40,137 nt of DNA from Beijerinckiaceae bacterium (GTDB lineage Bacteria; Pseudomonadota; Alphaproteobacteria; Rhizobiales; Beijerinckiaceae), in contig CANJWR010000018.1 in NCBI GenBank assembly GCA_947478455.1, positions 1 to 40,137 on the forward strand, in the 5' to 3' direction. A program made the translations under genes and the position numbers. The notes beneath the pieces were generated by a model that worked only from the letters and a program-made list of their open reading frames with translations, was not told the DNA's origin and searched no databases. Of this stretch, positions 1 to 7,990 are shown one piece after another; within the stretch, counting starts at the first letter, position 1; every line of letters begins with the position of its first letter.

Positions 1-185
1 ATGAGGCTCATTTCTGCGGTCGTATCGAGCAGTCGGGCAAACACCTCGACCGAAATAGACCCTGACAGGAAAGGCTCGATTGTCGACGCCATGCGTTCGG
101 CAGATGCCGCGCGCCGTTCGCGGCAGCGGTTGTGAACTACAGCGAACATGCCGGCCGATTTGCCGCAGAAAACACAGGCGCCCAT
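1..185 (-). CDS. Small zinc-ligand protein, N-terminal part only (function unknown)
   Basis: A reading frame without stops runs leftward from an ATG at 185-183 off the window edge, giving 61 residues. A good ribosome binding site (GGAGAG, about 5 bases upstream) supports the start. The N-terminus has Cys4-x2-Cys7 and His18-x2-Cys21, a spacing that fits a small treble-clef or zinc-ribbon site. The remainder is basic, then helical-looking. I do not recognise the family and the C-terminus lies outside the window. The divergent spacing and the neighbouring methyltransferase gene say nothing about its role. Confidence 0.5.
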   Translation of the reverse strand, partial: MGACVFCGKSAGMFAVVHNRCRERRAASAERMASTIEPFLSGSISVEVFARLLDTTAEMSL

Positions 186-333
186 CTGATCTCTCCAGAC
201 GCCCAGTTAACCCGCAGAGACTAAAGCGACTGTAAAAATCAGCGGTTGGAATGTCTGCGTCGACCACAGGGTAAACGATCCGCCTACACGGCGGGTTAAT
301 TGGTAAAGATCGGAGACCGCCAGCGCCTGCGCG

Positions 334-1092
334 TTAGGGTTTTACGAACAAATAGCCCGACTTCGCCTCGAAACACGGGAACGGCAGTTTGGTCAAAAAC
401 TCCGTGCGGGGCGCGCGCTGGATCGAATCCCGTCGCACCCGATAATGTTCCCAACCGCTGAACATCCGAAACACGCGCCGGGTCATCGGGAACGAACGAT
501 GCAGCCGGAAGCCGCCGCCAGCCGCAAAGCGCGGATGGAATGCGATCAGGACGGCAATTTTCGGCCTTGCCAGCAGCGAACCGAGCGCCGGCACGATCTC
601 GTATTCGGCCCCCTCCACGTCGATCTTGATGAACAGCGGCGCATCGGGAGCGATCATCGCCTCGACCGAGGCCGGCGTGATGGCTTCGACTTCCCAGCTC
701 ACCTCGGCGTCTGTGTGCATCATGCTCGACATGGAATCGCCGGGAGCCGTGCGGGCCCCCATCCGGAGTTTGCCGGCCACCGGCCAGACGGCCTTGTCGA
801 GCACCTCGATCTTCGGCGCTAAAGTCGGATTGAGCTCAATGTTCGTCCGCAACTGGCGCAGGGCCTCGTGGTCAGGTTCGAACGAAATGACGCGCTTCGC
901 CTTCGAAGCCGCATAGAGCGTTACGGGCCCAATCCAGGTTCCGAAGTCCAGGAATGTCGTTTCCGGCGTCAGATGCCGTCCGATAGCCTCGAAAGTCGCC
1001 GGCTCCCACGTTCCTGCCGAAACCTGACTCCAGAAACCCGCATTATCGTCACCGACCTGAAAGGTGACATCGCCTGCCTTGACCGTACCCAC
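334..1092 (-). CDS. FkbM-family SAM-dependent methyltransferase
   Basis: A 252-residue protein of the FkbM methyltransferase family, which typically O-methylates sugars or other small hydroxylated molecules in the cytoplasm. Visible signs are a SAM-binding motif I variant (LDFGTWIGPVTLYAA, about residues 48-62), the acidic end of strand 2 (ISFEPDHEAL) and the family's characteristic FIKIDVEGAEYEIV block around residue 155. The start is a GTG at 1092 preceded by AGGGG seven bases upstream. There is no signal peptide. It stands alone with about 150 bases on either side, so context does not reveal the substrate. Family assignment is firm; the substrate is unknown. Confidence 0.85.
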   Translation of the reverse strand: MGTVKAGDVTFQVGDDNAGFWSQVSAGTWEPATFEAIGRHLTPETTFLDFGTWIGPVTLYAASKAKRVISFEPDHEALRQLRTNIELNPTLAPKIEVLDKAVWPVAGKLRMGARTAPGDSMSSMMHTDAEVSWEVEAITPASVEAMIAPDAPLFIKIDVEGAEYEIVPALGSLLARPKIAVLIAFHPRFAAGGGFRLHRSFPMTRRVFRMFSGWEHYRVRRDSIQRAPRTEFLTKLPFPCFEAKSGYLFVKP

Positions 1093-1256
1093 CGAAATCC
1101 CCTGACGCCCTGAAGGGCCTACGTTGCACGCTACAGGGCCAAGCCGCCCCTGTTAAGCCAAGCGATGTCCGATCGGCGATTATTTTCCCGACAGATTGTC
1201 CAATGGCGTTTCCGCGCGAATTGGGAGAAAGTGCCTCTAGCGACAGGCGGCGCGCG

Positions 1257-2768
1257 ATGACCCAGAACCAGAGCGGAATGATCGACTTCCTCCAGGCCCT
1301 GCTGGGCGACAGGAATGCGGCCCGGATTGATACGCATATTTCAACTGTGCTGATGGCGGGCAACAGCGTTTTCAAGCTCAAACGCGCTGTAAAGCTCCCC
1401 TACGCGGACTTCTCGACCCCTGCCCTGCGGTTAGCGGCCTGCGAGGACGAGTTCCGCCTCAACGCCCGGATCACCGCCCCGCTCTATGTGGGCGTTCGAC
1501 GCCTTACCCGCTCCGCAGAAGGCGCGCTGATAATGGACGGAGACGGCGAGCTCGTGGACGCTGTCGTCGAAATGCGCCGTTTCCACCAGCGCGATTTGTT
1601 CAGCCGCATGGCCGACGAAAGCCGCCTGACGCCGGACCTGATCAAACTGGCAGCGGCGCGCATCGCCCGTTTTCACCAGAGCATACCGCCTGAGACGGAC
1701 TGCGACGGCGCGACGTCCATGGCCTATGCGATGGACATCAACCGCAAGCAGTTGTTTGCGGCCAGATTGTTTCCTGCAGCGCGGGTCCGGACCGTTTTGG
1801 CGAAATTCGACGCGGCCTTTTCGCAAAACGCTTCTGTTCTTTCCGAGCGATCTCGCGCCGGCTTCCTGCGCCATTGCCACGGAGACCTTCATCTGGCGAA
1901 TATCTGCCTGTATGAAGGCGCACCAACGCCGTTCGACTGTCTTGAGTTCAGTCCACGCCTTGCGAAGACGGATGTTCTGTACGATCTCGCCTTCCTGCTG
2001 ATGGATCTCTGGCATCGCGCCCTGCCGCACCTGGCCAATGCGGCGTTCAATCGCTATCTCGACGAGACCCGGGACATCAATCACCTAGGCCTCATGGGTT
2101 TCCTCATGGCGGTGCGGGCCGCTGTGCGGGCGCATGTTCTGGCCGCGCAAGCTGGCCAGAGCGCAATGCCGGACCCTTTGAAAGAGGATGCGGCGTTGCG
2201 TTATTTCGCGCTTGCTGACGAACTGCTCGGCGAAAGCCCCAAACGTCTGGTGGCCATCGGCGGCCTGAGTGGCTCGGGCAAATCCTCGACGGCTGCAAAG
2301 TTGGCCAGTGGAATCGGCGCGCCGCCTGGCGCCCGCATCGTGTCGACCGACCGCCTGCGCAAGGCGCATTTCGGCGTCGCTGCCATGACGCGACTGCCGG
2401 AGGAAGCGTATCGACCGGAAGTATCCCGGTTGGTTTACGAAAAGCAGCGCGAGATCGCCGGGTGCGTCCTGCGCGGCGGCCATAGCGCCATTGCTGACGG
2501 GGTGTTTCTGAAACAGGAAGAGCGCGCGGCTATCGCCAAAACCGCCTCAGACCATAGGGCAACCTTCAGGGCCATATGGCTGACCGCCCCGCAGGACACG
2601 CTCGTACGTCGCGTCGAACAACGCGTCGGCGATCCGTCGGACGCAACCGCCGATGTGGTGGCGCTACAGGAGCGTCATACGCCATCGAAAATGGATTGGC
2701 CTTCGGTCAAAACCAACCGGTCGCAGCCGGATATTATCCGCGCTGCCAAGGAGATTCTTGAAAGCTGA
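1257..2768 (+). CDS. Two-domain protein: aminoglycoside-phosphotransferase-like fold plus P-loop kinase
   Basis: A 503-residue protein. Its N-terminal half carries a phosphotransferase-like Brenner motif (HGDLHLANI, residues 208-216), followed by a DVLYDLAFLLMDL segment as in APH/choline-kinase-like enzymes. Its C-terminal half is a P-loop kinase with Walker A GGLSGSGKSS at 335-344 and an IVSTDRLRK segment after it. This fusion is widespread in proteobacteria and annotated as a bifunctional aminoglycoside phosphotransferase/ATP-binding protein; the physiological substrate is not established and antibiotic resistance should not be assumed. The ATG at 1257 (AGGCGG seven bases upstream) is preferred over an in-frame ATG at 1203, which lacks a binding site and adds a non-conserved extension. 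It converges with the binding-protein gene to its right. Confidence 0.8.
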   Translation: MTQNQSGMIDFLQALLGDRNAARIDTHISTVLMAGNSVFKLKRAVKLPYADFSTPALRLAACEDEFRLNARITAPLYVGVRRLTRSAEGALIMDGDGELVDAVVEMRRFHQRDLFSRMADESRLTPDLIKLAAARIARFHQSIPPETDCDGATSMAYAMDINRKQLFAARLFPAARVRTVLAKFDAAFSQNASVLSERSRAGFLRHCHGDLHLANICLYEGAPTPFDCLEFSPRLAKTDVLYDLAFLLMDLWHRALPHLANAAFNRYLDETRDINHLGLMGFLMAVRAAVRAHVLAAQAGQSAMPDPLKEDAALRYFALADELLGESPKRLVAIGGLSGSGKSSTAAKLASGIGAPPGARIVSTDRLRKAHFGVAAMTRLPEEAYRPEVSRLVYEKQREIAGCVLRGGHSAIADGVFLKQEERAAIAKTASDHRATFRAIWLTAPQDTLVRRVEQRVGDPSDATADVVALQERHTPSKMDWPSVKTNRSQPDIIRAAKEILES

Positions 2769-2779
2769 TTGCAATCAGC
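2764..2779. repeat. Perfect 16-bp palindrome spanning two convergent stop codons
   Basis: GCTGATTGCAATCAGC is its own reverse complement. It contains the TGA of the rightward kinase-like gene and the TGA (read as TCA) of the leftward binding-protein gene. There is no T-run on either side, so it is not a classical rho-independent terminator. It may still act as a bidirectional transcription end or RNA-stabilising hairpin. Confidence 0.5.
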
Positions 2780-3836
2780 GGCGATTGACGAATGTATCGC
2801 GATACAGCTTCGTCCATTTTTCGGATTCGTCCAGCAGCGGCGGAAAGCTGACGAATTTCAGATCGACGCCTGCCGGCGGCGGCTTGATCTTGGTATTCGT
2901 GGGGTTCACGCCGCGCTCGAAATAAAGCTTCTGACCATCGTCCAGCATGAATTCGTAGAATAGCAGAGCCGCATGGGGATGCGGAGCGCGTTTCGCGACG
3001 CCGATACCGGTCGGCTGGCCGAAGACCGGTGGCATATAGATGAGTTCAACCGGCGCGCCCTCGGACTTCATCAGGGTGATGCGGTTGTCGTAGGCCGTCA
3101 TGCTCAATGGCACTTCGCCCGAAGCAATCAGATTGGCGAGCAGCGTATAGCCGCGTCGCACGGAAATGCCGTTGCGCTGAACGATGTCGCGGAAAAGCTT
3201 CAGACCCTTTTCCTCGCCCATGTCGGTGACGACGGCGGAGAACCAGTCGATCGATCCGTCCTCGACGGCGATCTTGTTCTTGAATTTGGGGTCAAGCAAA
3301 TCCTCCCACTTAGTAGGAGCGTCCTTCTTTGCAATCGAATTGGTGTTGTAGGCCATGGCGAAGATGTTGAGACGTGTTGCGACCCATTCCTTATGCGGGA
3401 AAGACGCCTGCGGCATGAGATTTGTGGTCGAGGGCGTGTTGATCGCTTGAAGCACACCTTCACGATGGAAAATTTCCATCACGAGTCCCGTCGTCTCGTA
3501 AGTGTCGACATCGCTGCGCCCTGCCCGGAATTCGCCCAGGGTGCGCGCCGACAGGTCTTCGGAGCTGCCACGCCACAATTTCACCTTGACGCCGTATTTC
3601 TTTTCAAACGCGCCGGTAATGATTGTCATGTCTTCCAGCGTCGCGGATGTGTAGATGCTGAGCTGGCCTTCTTTCTTCGCGCCGTCGATCAGCTTCTGCA
3701 TACGGTCTGGACCGGAAATTGCAGCAACATCTGCGGCGGTTTGCGCAATCGCTGCTCCAGCAAACATGCCTGAGCAAAATGTCAGAACACATGCGACGCC
3801 GCGCAAGGTCTGCATTGCGGATGATTGACCAAACAT
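2775..3836 (-). CDS. ABC transporter periplasmic substrate-binding protein, family 1 (second of two)
   Basis: A 353-residue periplasmic solute-binding protein of the extracellular family 1 (Fe3+/organic-anion type). A signal peptide is visible: hydrophobic core LRGVACVLTFCSGMFAGAA, cleavage after AIA near residue 31. Typical blocks are QKLIDGAKKEGQLSIYTSA, AYNTNSIAKKDAPTKWEDLLDPKFKNK (split here into family landmarks YNT and WEDLLDP) and HPHAALLFYEFML. I see no tandem tyrosine pair like that of the iron-binding FbpA proteins, so an organic ligand is more likely than iron. The ATG at 3836 has AAAGGA eight bases upstream; the frame is open further upstream without support. It lies 17 bases after the permease gene and is the last gene of the minus-strand cluster. 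Confidence 0.85.
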   Translation of the reverse strand: MFGQSSAMQTLRGVACVLTFCSGMFAGAAIAQTAADVAAISGPDRMQKLIDGAKKEGQLSIYTSATLEDMTIITGAFEKKYGVKVKLWRGSSEDLSARTLGEFRAGRSDVDTYETTGLVMEIFHREGVLQAINTPSTTNLMPQASFPHKEWVATRLNIFAMAYNTNSIAKKDAPTKWEDLLDPKFKNKIAVEDGSIDWFSAVVTDMGEEKGLKLFRDIVQRNGISVRRGYTLLANLIASGEVPLSMTAYDNRITLMKSEGAPVELIYMPPVFGQPTGIGVAKRAPHPHAALLFYEFMLDDGQKLYFERGVNPTNTKIKPPPAGVDLKFVSFPPLLDESEKWTKLYRDTFVNRR

Positions 3837-3853
3837 AGGCTTCGTCCTTTTGG

Positions 3854-5602
3854 CTAACGAACGGCGAGTCCGAAACGGCGGATGAACATAAAAAGGAACA
3901 GGCTGACGGCTGTCATGAACAGTGTCCACAGAACCCCTATGGCGCTGAGTTCGCCCATCAGGCCATTCTGCCACATATCGAACAGAGCGACCGCCACCAC
4001 GCGAGAGTTTGGGCCAGCCAACAGGATCGGGATCGACACGGCCTTCACGCTGACGAGAAACACAAAGAGGCCGCCCGCCACAAGAGCCGGCGCCACCAGC
4101 GGCACGACGATGCGAAGAAAGATCGTCGGCGCGCGCGCGCCGCTGACGGCGGCGGCCTCTTCCAGTTCGCGATGGATTTGCAGAATTCCCGCATAGGAAT
4201 AGCGCATTCCATAGGGCAGATAGTGGATGGCGGACGCAATGATGATCGACAGAAGCGTGCCGTAGATCGGAACCGGCAGGTTGAGAAAGATCTCAAGCAT
4301 AGCAACGGCCATGACGATCGCCGGAAAGATCAGCGGCGCGCTGCAAAGCTGATCAAGAACCCAAGCGCCGCGAAAGCGCCGCGTCACAAGCCAGGCGCAG
4401 ACAGCCGTAAAAGTCGCCACCACAAAGGCCGTCGTTGCGCCAAGGATCAAGGTGTTGACGATGGCCTCGCGAAACGACTCGCTACCGAAGACGGAGCGAT
4501 AATGCTTCAACGTCAACATCCCGAAAGCAGCCAGATTTATGCCCTCATAATATGGCTGAAACGAAACCCACAGCAGCATCGTCATGGGAATGACAACAGT
4601 AATCGAAAAAACCGTCACGAGGATCGCGAATGTCAACCAGCGCCAGCGGCCAAGATCGATGATGCGCGGACGAAATCCCTTGCCGCTGATCGTCTGGAAG
4701 CGCGCTGCGTTTCTGGCTGTGTAGGAATAAACGAACAGCAACACAGCCACAATAATCAGAAGGATCATGGAAAACGATCCCGCCTCGCCATAATCAGGCG
4801 GCGAGTGCTGCATGGTGCCGTAAATGTCCGTCGTCAGAACGTCGACGCGTCCTGGCCGGCCCACAAGAGCGGGCGTCTCGAAAGCCTCAATGGCGCGAAT
4901 GAACGTCAGGATCAGCAGGGCAAAGATGCCCGGCAGCGCCAGACGCAATGTGATGCGCCGCAGGATCTGCGCAACGTTAGCGCCCGACATCATGGCCGCT
5001 TCTTCAAGCGCCGGATCATTGTTGCGAAACACCGCCGACAGAAGCAGGAAGCAAAGTGGCGCAAACTCGATTCCCTCGACGAGGATCATACCGCCAAGCG
5101 AATAGATGTTCAGTACTGGTTCGGACTGACCGAGCAACGCCATCAGCATCTGATTCACGGGGCCTGTCTTGCCGAGGATCAGGAGCAGCGAAATCGTATA
5201 GAGCACCGTCGGCACACCAAGAGAGACAATCGCCACGCACAGCACATATTGCCGACCGGGCGTGTTGGTTCGCTCCACGATCCAAGCCTGCAATCCGCCG
5301 ATGAACAGCGCCGTGATGGCGGATCCAAGCGCAAACAGCGCCGAAGTCGTCAGATGGCGAAAGAAGCGCGCACCGCCGAGCAGGTTCTTGTAATTATCAA
5401 CCGTGAACGCGCCCATCGAGCCGTCGTAATTCGTCTCGTGAAGGCTCGCCATCACGAGAAAAATCAACGGTGGCACGACGCAGATCAGCAGGATTGAAGC
5501 CAGAATGACAACCGACGGCGAATAGCCCGCCCACAGGCGCATGCGAGGCGCAACTGGCGCAACGCCCAGCGAGGAACCCGACATGGTAGCCTGATCTGTC
5601 AC
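3854..5602 (-). CDS. ABC transporter permease, fused two-domain (AfuB/FbpB type)
   Basis: A 582-residue inner-membrane permease made of two fused BPD_transp_1-like halves with about twelve hydrophobic segments in all. Each half shows the EAA loop that docks on the ATPase: EEAAMMSGANVAQILRRIT in the first half and EEAAAVSGARAPTIFLRIV in the second. This layout is that of Fe3+-type and related organic-acid importers. The frame opens at a GTG (5602); an ATG at 5584 is an alternative start and neither has a strong binding site. It is sandwiched between two binding-protein genes (24 and 17 bases). No ATP-binding subunit gene is nearby, so the ATPase must come from elsewhere in the genome or be shared. 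Confidence 0.9.
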   Translation of the reverse strand: MTDQATMSGSSLGVAPVAPRMRLWAGYSPSVVILASILLICVVPPLIFLVMASLHETNYDGSMGAFTVDNYKNLLGGARFFRHLTTSALFALGSAITALFIGGLQAWIVERTNTPGRQYVLCVAIVSLGVPTVLYTISLLLILGKTGPVNQMLMALLGQSEPVLNIYSLGGMILVEGIEFAPLCFLLLSAVFRNNDPALEEAAMMSGANVAQILRRITLRLALPGIFALLILTFIRAIEAFETPALVGRPGRVDVLTTDIYGTMQHSPPDYGEAGSFSMILLIIVAVLLFVYSYTARNAARFQTISGKGFRPRIIDLGRWRWLTFAILVTVFSITVVIPMTMLLWVSFQPYYEGINLAAFGMLTLKHYRSVFGSESFREAIVNTLILGATTAFVVATFTAVCAWLVTRRFRGAWVLDQLCSAPLIFPAIVMAVAMLEIFLNLPVPIYGTLLSIIIASAIHYLPYGMRYSYAGILQIHRELEEAAAVSGARAPTIFLRIVVPLVAPALVAGGLFVFLVSVKAVSIPILLAGPNSRVVAVALFDMWQNGLMGELSAIGVLWTLFMTAVSLFLFMFIRRFGLAVR

Positions 5603-5626
5603 GGCCGGCTCACAAGCGATCGGCCA

Positions 5627-6721
5627 TCAGCGGAAATATTCCTTGTAGAGCGCCTCCGCCTTGCGCTTGTTGTCGAGCAACGCCTGATCGCTGATATAAT
5701 TTTCCTTCATGTTGACCAGGGCGGGCGTGATCGGCTCAAGCTGCTTCAATGGCTTCACGCTGTCGATGACCGGAAAATATTGCGCATCGCGCATCACTTC
5801 CTGCCCCTCCTTCGAAATGAAGAAATCGAGAAACAACATGGCCGCATGGGGGTGTTTCAACCCCTTCGGGATCACCAGCGTTCCGGCCACGGACGGCACA
5901 GGCTCCATACCCTGCGCGCCGGCGGGCGCGCCCTCGGTCGCGCTGATCACCGGATGATGCAGGAAGATGTTGAGGCCGATGAGATATTCGCCTTCGATCA
6001 CGCGATTGACGAGCGTACGGGCGCTACCGTTGAAACTGACGATGTTCTGCCCGACTAGTTTTTTCAGATAGGCCTCCGTGGCGGGCTCGCCGCGCGTCAT
6101 CAGAAGATTGGTGATGAACAGAATGGCGCCGCTGACCGAATCCTCGCGCCACGCAAGCTTGCCCTTCCATTTCGGATCGAGCAGATCGTCGTAGGTTTTG
6201 GGCTGCGTGCCGGGCGGGACGAGCTTGGTGTTGTAGGCGATGCCGAAGAAATTCAGCCGGCTCGCGGCGGAAAGTTTTGTCTTGTCCTGATAGCGCTCCG
6301 GAATGGCCTCCGCATAGGGCGATTCAAACGGCAGCAACGCATTGGCACGTGACAATGTGCCGGCGACGCCGACGCTTTCCACCACATCGACCTGCACATT
6401 ATTGGCGCGCTGTTCCGCCAGCACTTTTTGCGAGATCTGGATTTCGGTGCCGCGCCAGAATTCCGTTTTGATAAAAGGATATTTCTTGGCGAACGCGTTG
6501 ACCTCGGCGCGAAGTCCCTGATCCACCGTCAGGGCGGAATAGAACATCAGCGAGCCTTCCTTGCGCGCGCCCTCTTCGAGCATTTTCTGGCGGTCAGGGC
6601 CTTTTGCGGTCAATACGTCCGAGATCGCGTCGGCCCTGGCGGGGCCGGCGAAGACCATCAACGCAGCTAACGTCAAGGCAGTTCCACAAGACGCAATTCG
6701 AGTCCAGGCTGCTTCACGCAT
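5627..6721 (-). CDS. ABC transporter periplasmic substrate-binding protein, family 1 (first of two)
   Basis: A 364-residue secreted binding protein. A signal peptide (hydrophobic stretch CGTALTLAALMVFAGPARA, cleavage after ARA near residue 31) is followed by the same family-1 blocks as its neighbour: GPDRQKMLEEGARKEGSL, the YNT landmark, TYDDLLDPKWKGKL and HPHAAMLFLDFFI. The ATG at 6721 has GGGAG about eight bases upstream. It precedes the permease gene by 24 bases. It is clearly homologous to the second binding protein but not a close copy (FWRGTEIQISQKV here against LWRGSSEDLSART there), so the pair probably binds different or related ligands. It follows the enolase-type gene by 65 bases, suggesting a shared transcript. 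Confidence 0.87.
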   Translation of the reverse strand: MREAAWTRIASCGTALTLAALMVFAGPARADAISDVLTAKGPDRQKMLEEGARKEGSLMFYSALTVDQGLRAEVNAFAKKYPFIKTEFWRGTEIQISQKVLAEQRANNVQVDVVESVGVAGTLSRANALLPFESPYAEAIPERYQDKTKLSAASRLNFFGIAYNTKLVPPGTQPKTYDDLLDPKWKGKLAWREDSVSGAILFITNLLMTRGEPATEAYLKKLVGQNIVSFNGSARTLVNRVIEGEYLIGLNIFLHHPVISATEGAPAGAQGMEPVPSVAGTLVIPKGLKHPHAAMLFLDFFISKEGQEVMRDAQYFPVIDSVKPLKQLEPITPALVNMKENYISDQALLDNKRKAEALYKEYFR

Positions 6722-6786
6722 GGTTTTCTCCCTGTGAATTCGATAGTGAGGCGGCGGCTCTGGGGCCGCCTGCCGTTTGCGATTTT

Positions 6787-7875
6787 CTACTTGCGCGGAT
6801 AGATGCTGCCGGCCTTCGGCTTAACGCCGCATCCCGGAGAATCGGTGACGTGGATGACCCCGTCCTTCAGCACCATGCCTTCCCAAGGATCGGCCACGAG
6901 ACCTTCGAACTCGGACAGTTCCGACGCATACCAGATGTTCGGCAGAGCGGCCGCAAGCTGGGACGCGTGCGCGGCCAGAATTTTTGGACCGGAATGTGCG
7001 CCCATACGGTATTTCACACCGCCCGCCTCGCAGATCATCGCCGCCGCATAGGTTTTGCGCAGGCCGCCAATCTTGCTGAGCTTCAAAGACACCGCATCCG
7101 CCACGCGCTCGCGCACGATGGTGGTGATCTGTTCGAGCGAATAGGCCGCCTCGTCCGCCTCGACAGGAATCGATACCGCGTCGGTCACCATCTTGAGGCC
7201 GTAGAGATCGCCGGCCGGTACAGGTTGTTCGGCGAGTTCGATGTTGAACGGCTCCATCAGCCGGATCGCCGTGATGGCGCTCTTGACCGTGTAGGACTGG
7301 TTGGCGTCGATGGTCAGGTGAATGTCGGGGCCGACTTCCTCGCGGATCGCCGCCACGCAGGCGACGTCTTCCTTGACGTTGCCGTGCACCTTGATCTTGA
7401 GATGCTTGACGCCCTCGTTGACGAGCTTGCGCGCATTGGCGGCCATTTTCTCGGGCGACTTGATCGGCAGGATGCGCAGGGAGGAAATTTCCGTCACCGC
7501 GGCGCCGCCGAACAATTCGCAGATCGGAATGCCGAGACGGCGCGCCAGAAGGTCATGCAAAGCGCAATCGATTGCCGATTTTGCCTGATTATTGCCGACA
7601 ACGTCGTGATCAAGTTCGTCCATGATCCCGGCGATCTTGCGCGAATCCTTGCCGACGATGCGCTTGGCGAAGCGATCCAGATTGGCCTTCACGGCTTCCA
7701 GAGGCGCGCCATAATGCGCCATGGCGGAGCCATATCCGTAACCGATCGTGCCGTCCTCAGCGATGATCGAACACACCCAGCCCTGTGATTGTGGACTTGC
7801 CGCAAGAGCAAACTTCCATTCCGGATCGTGCTTTTCCAGAATCGATGCATCGATGCGCACTTCGGCAATCTTCAT
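6787..7875 (-). CDS. Enolase-superfamily enzyme, muconate-lactonizing (MLE) subgroup
   Basis: A 362-residue TIM-barrel enzyme that abstracts a proton alpha to a carboxylate. The catalytic signature is complete for the MLE subgroup: K160-x-K162 (HLKIKVHG), metal ligands D190 (TIDANQSY), E216 (ELAEQP) and D241 (VEADEA), and the opposite-face lysine K265 (SLKLSKIGG). A GAHSGP segment occupies the barrel's next strand. Members include cycloisomerases, dipeptide epimerases and acylamino-acid racemases, and sequence alone does not choose between them. The ATG at 7875 is preceded by GGGAG seven bases upstream. With a transporter on one side and two dehydrogenases on the other, it probably isomerises or lactonises the imported compound. 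Confidence 0.85.
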   Translation of the reverse strand: MKIAEVRIDASILEKHDPEWKFALAASPQSQGWVCSIIAEDGTIGYGYGSAMAHYGAPLEAVKANLDRFAKRIVGKDSRKIAGIMDELDHDVVGNNQAKSAIDCALHDLLARRLGIPICELFGGAAVTEISSLRILPIKSPEKMAANARKLVNEGVKHLKIKVHGNVKEDVACVAAIREEVGPDIHLTIDANQSYTVKSAITAIRLMEPFNIELAEQPVPAGDLYGLKMVTDAVSIPVEADEAAYSLEQITTIVRERVADAVSLKLSKIGGLRKTYAAAMICEAGGVKYRMGAHSGPKILAAHASQLAAALPNIWYASELSEFEGLVADPWEGMVLKDGVIHVTDSPGCGVKPKAGSIYPRK

Positions 7876-7924
7876 TCTTCACTCCCGGGCGTTAATTGTT
7901 GTAGCCGAATTGTCGGGGTTAGAA

Positions 7925-7943
7925 GCCGGACTGTCAATCCGGC
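7925..7943. repeat. Short hairpin between the MFS and enolase-type genes
   Basis: GCCGGA and TCCGGC form a 6-bp stem around a 7-base loop in the 115-base gap. On the minus strand it is followed by CTTCTAA rather than a clear T-run, so it is at best a weak terminator. It may mark a partial break between the upstream (dehydrogenase/MFS) and downstream (enolase/ABC) halves of the cluster. Confidence 0.3.
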
Positions 7944-7990
7944 GTTGCTGACGCAGGACGGGACAGGATCACTACGAAATGCCCGAACGC

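Noticed and set aside
1231-1260. A nine-codon GTG frame with GGGAGAAA before it, ending on the ATG of the kinase-like gene (ATGA)
   Set aside because: It could be a leader peptide, but such short frames arise easily by chance and nothing in its residues suggests regulation.
4172-5497. A 441-codon plus-strand frame opposite the permease gene
   Set aside because: Extremely basic and Gln/Arg/His-rich translation without domains, opposite a clear membrane permease.
2775-6721. Naming the ABC system an iron(III) transporter
   Set aside because: The architecture is of that family, but the binding proteins lack an evident tandem-tyrosine iron site and the neighbours are catabolic enzymes.
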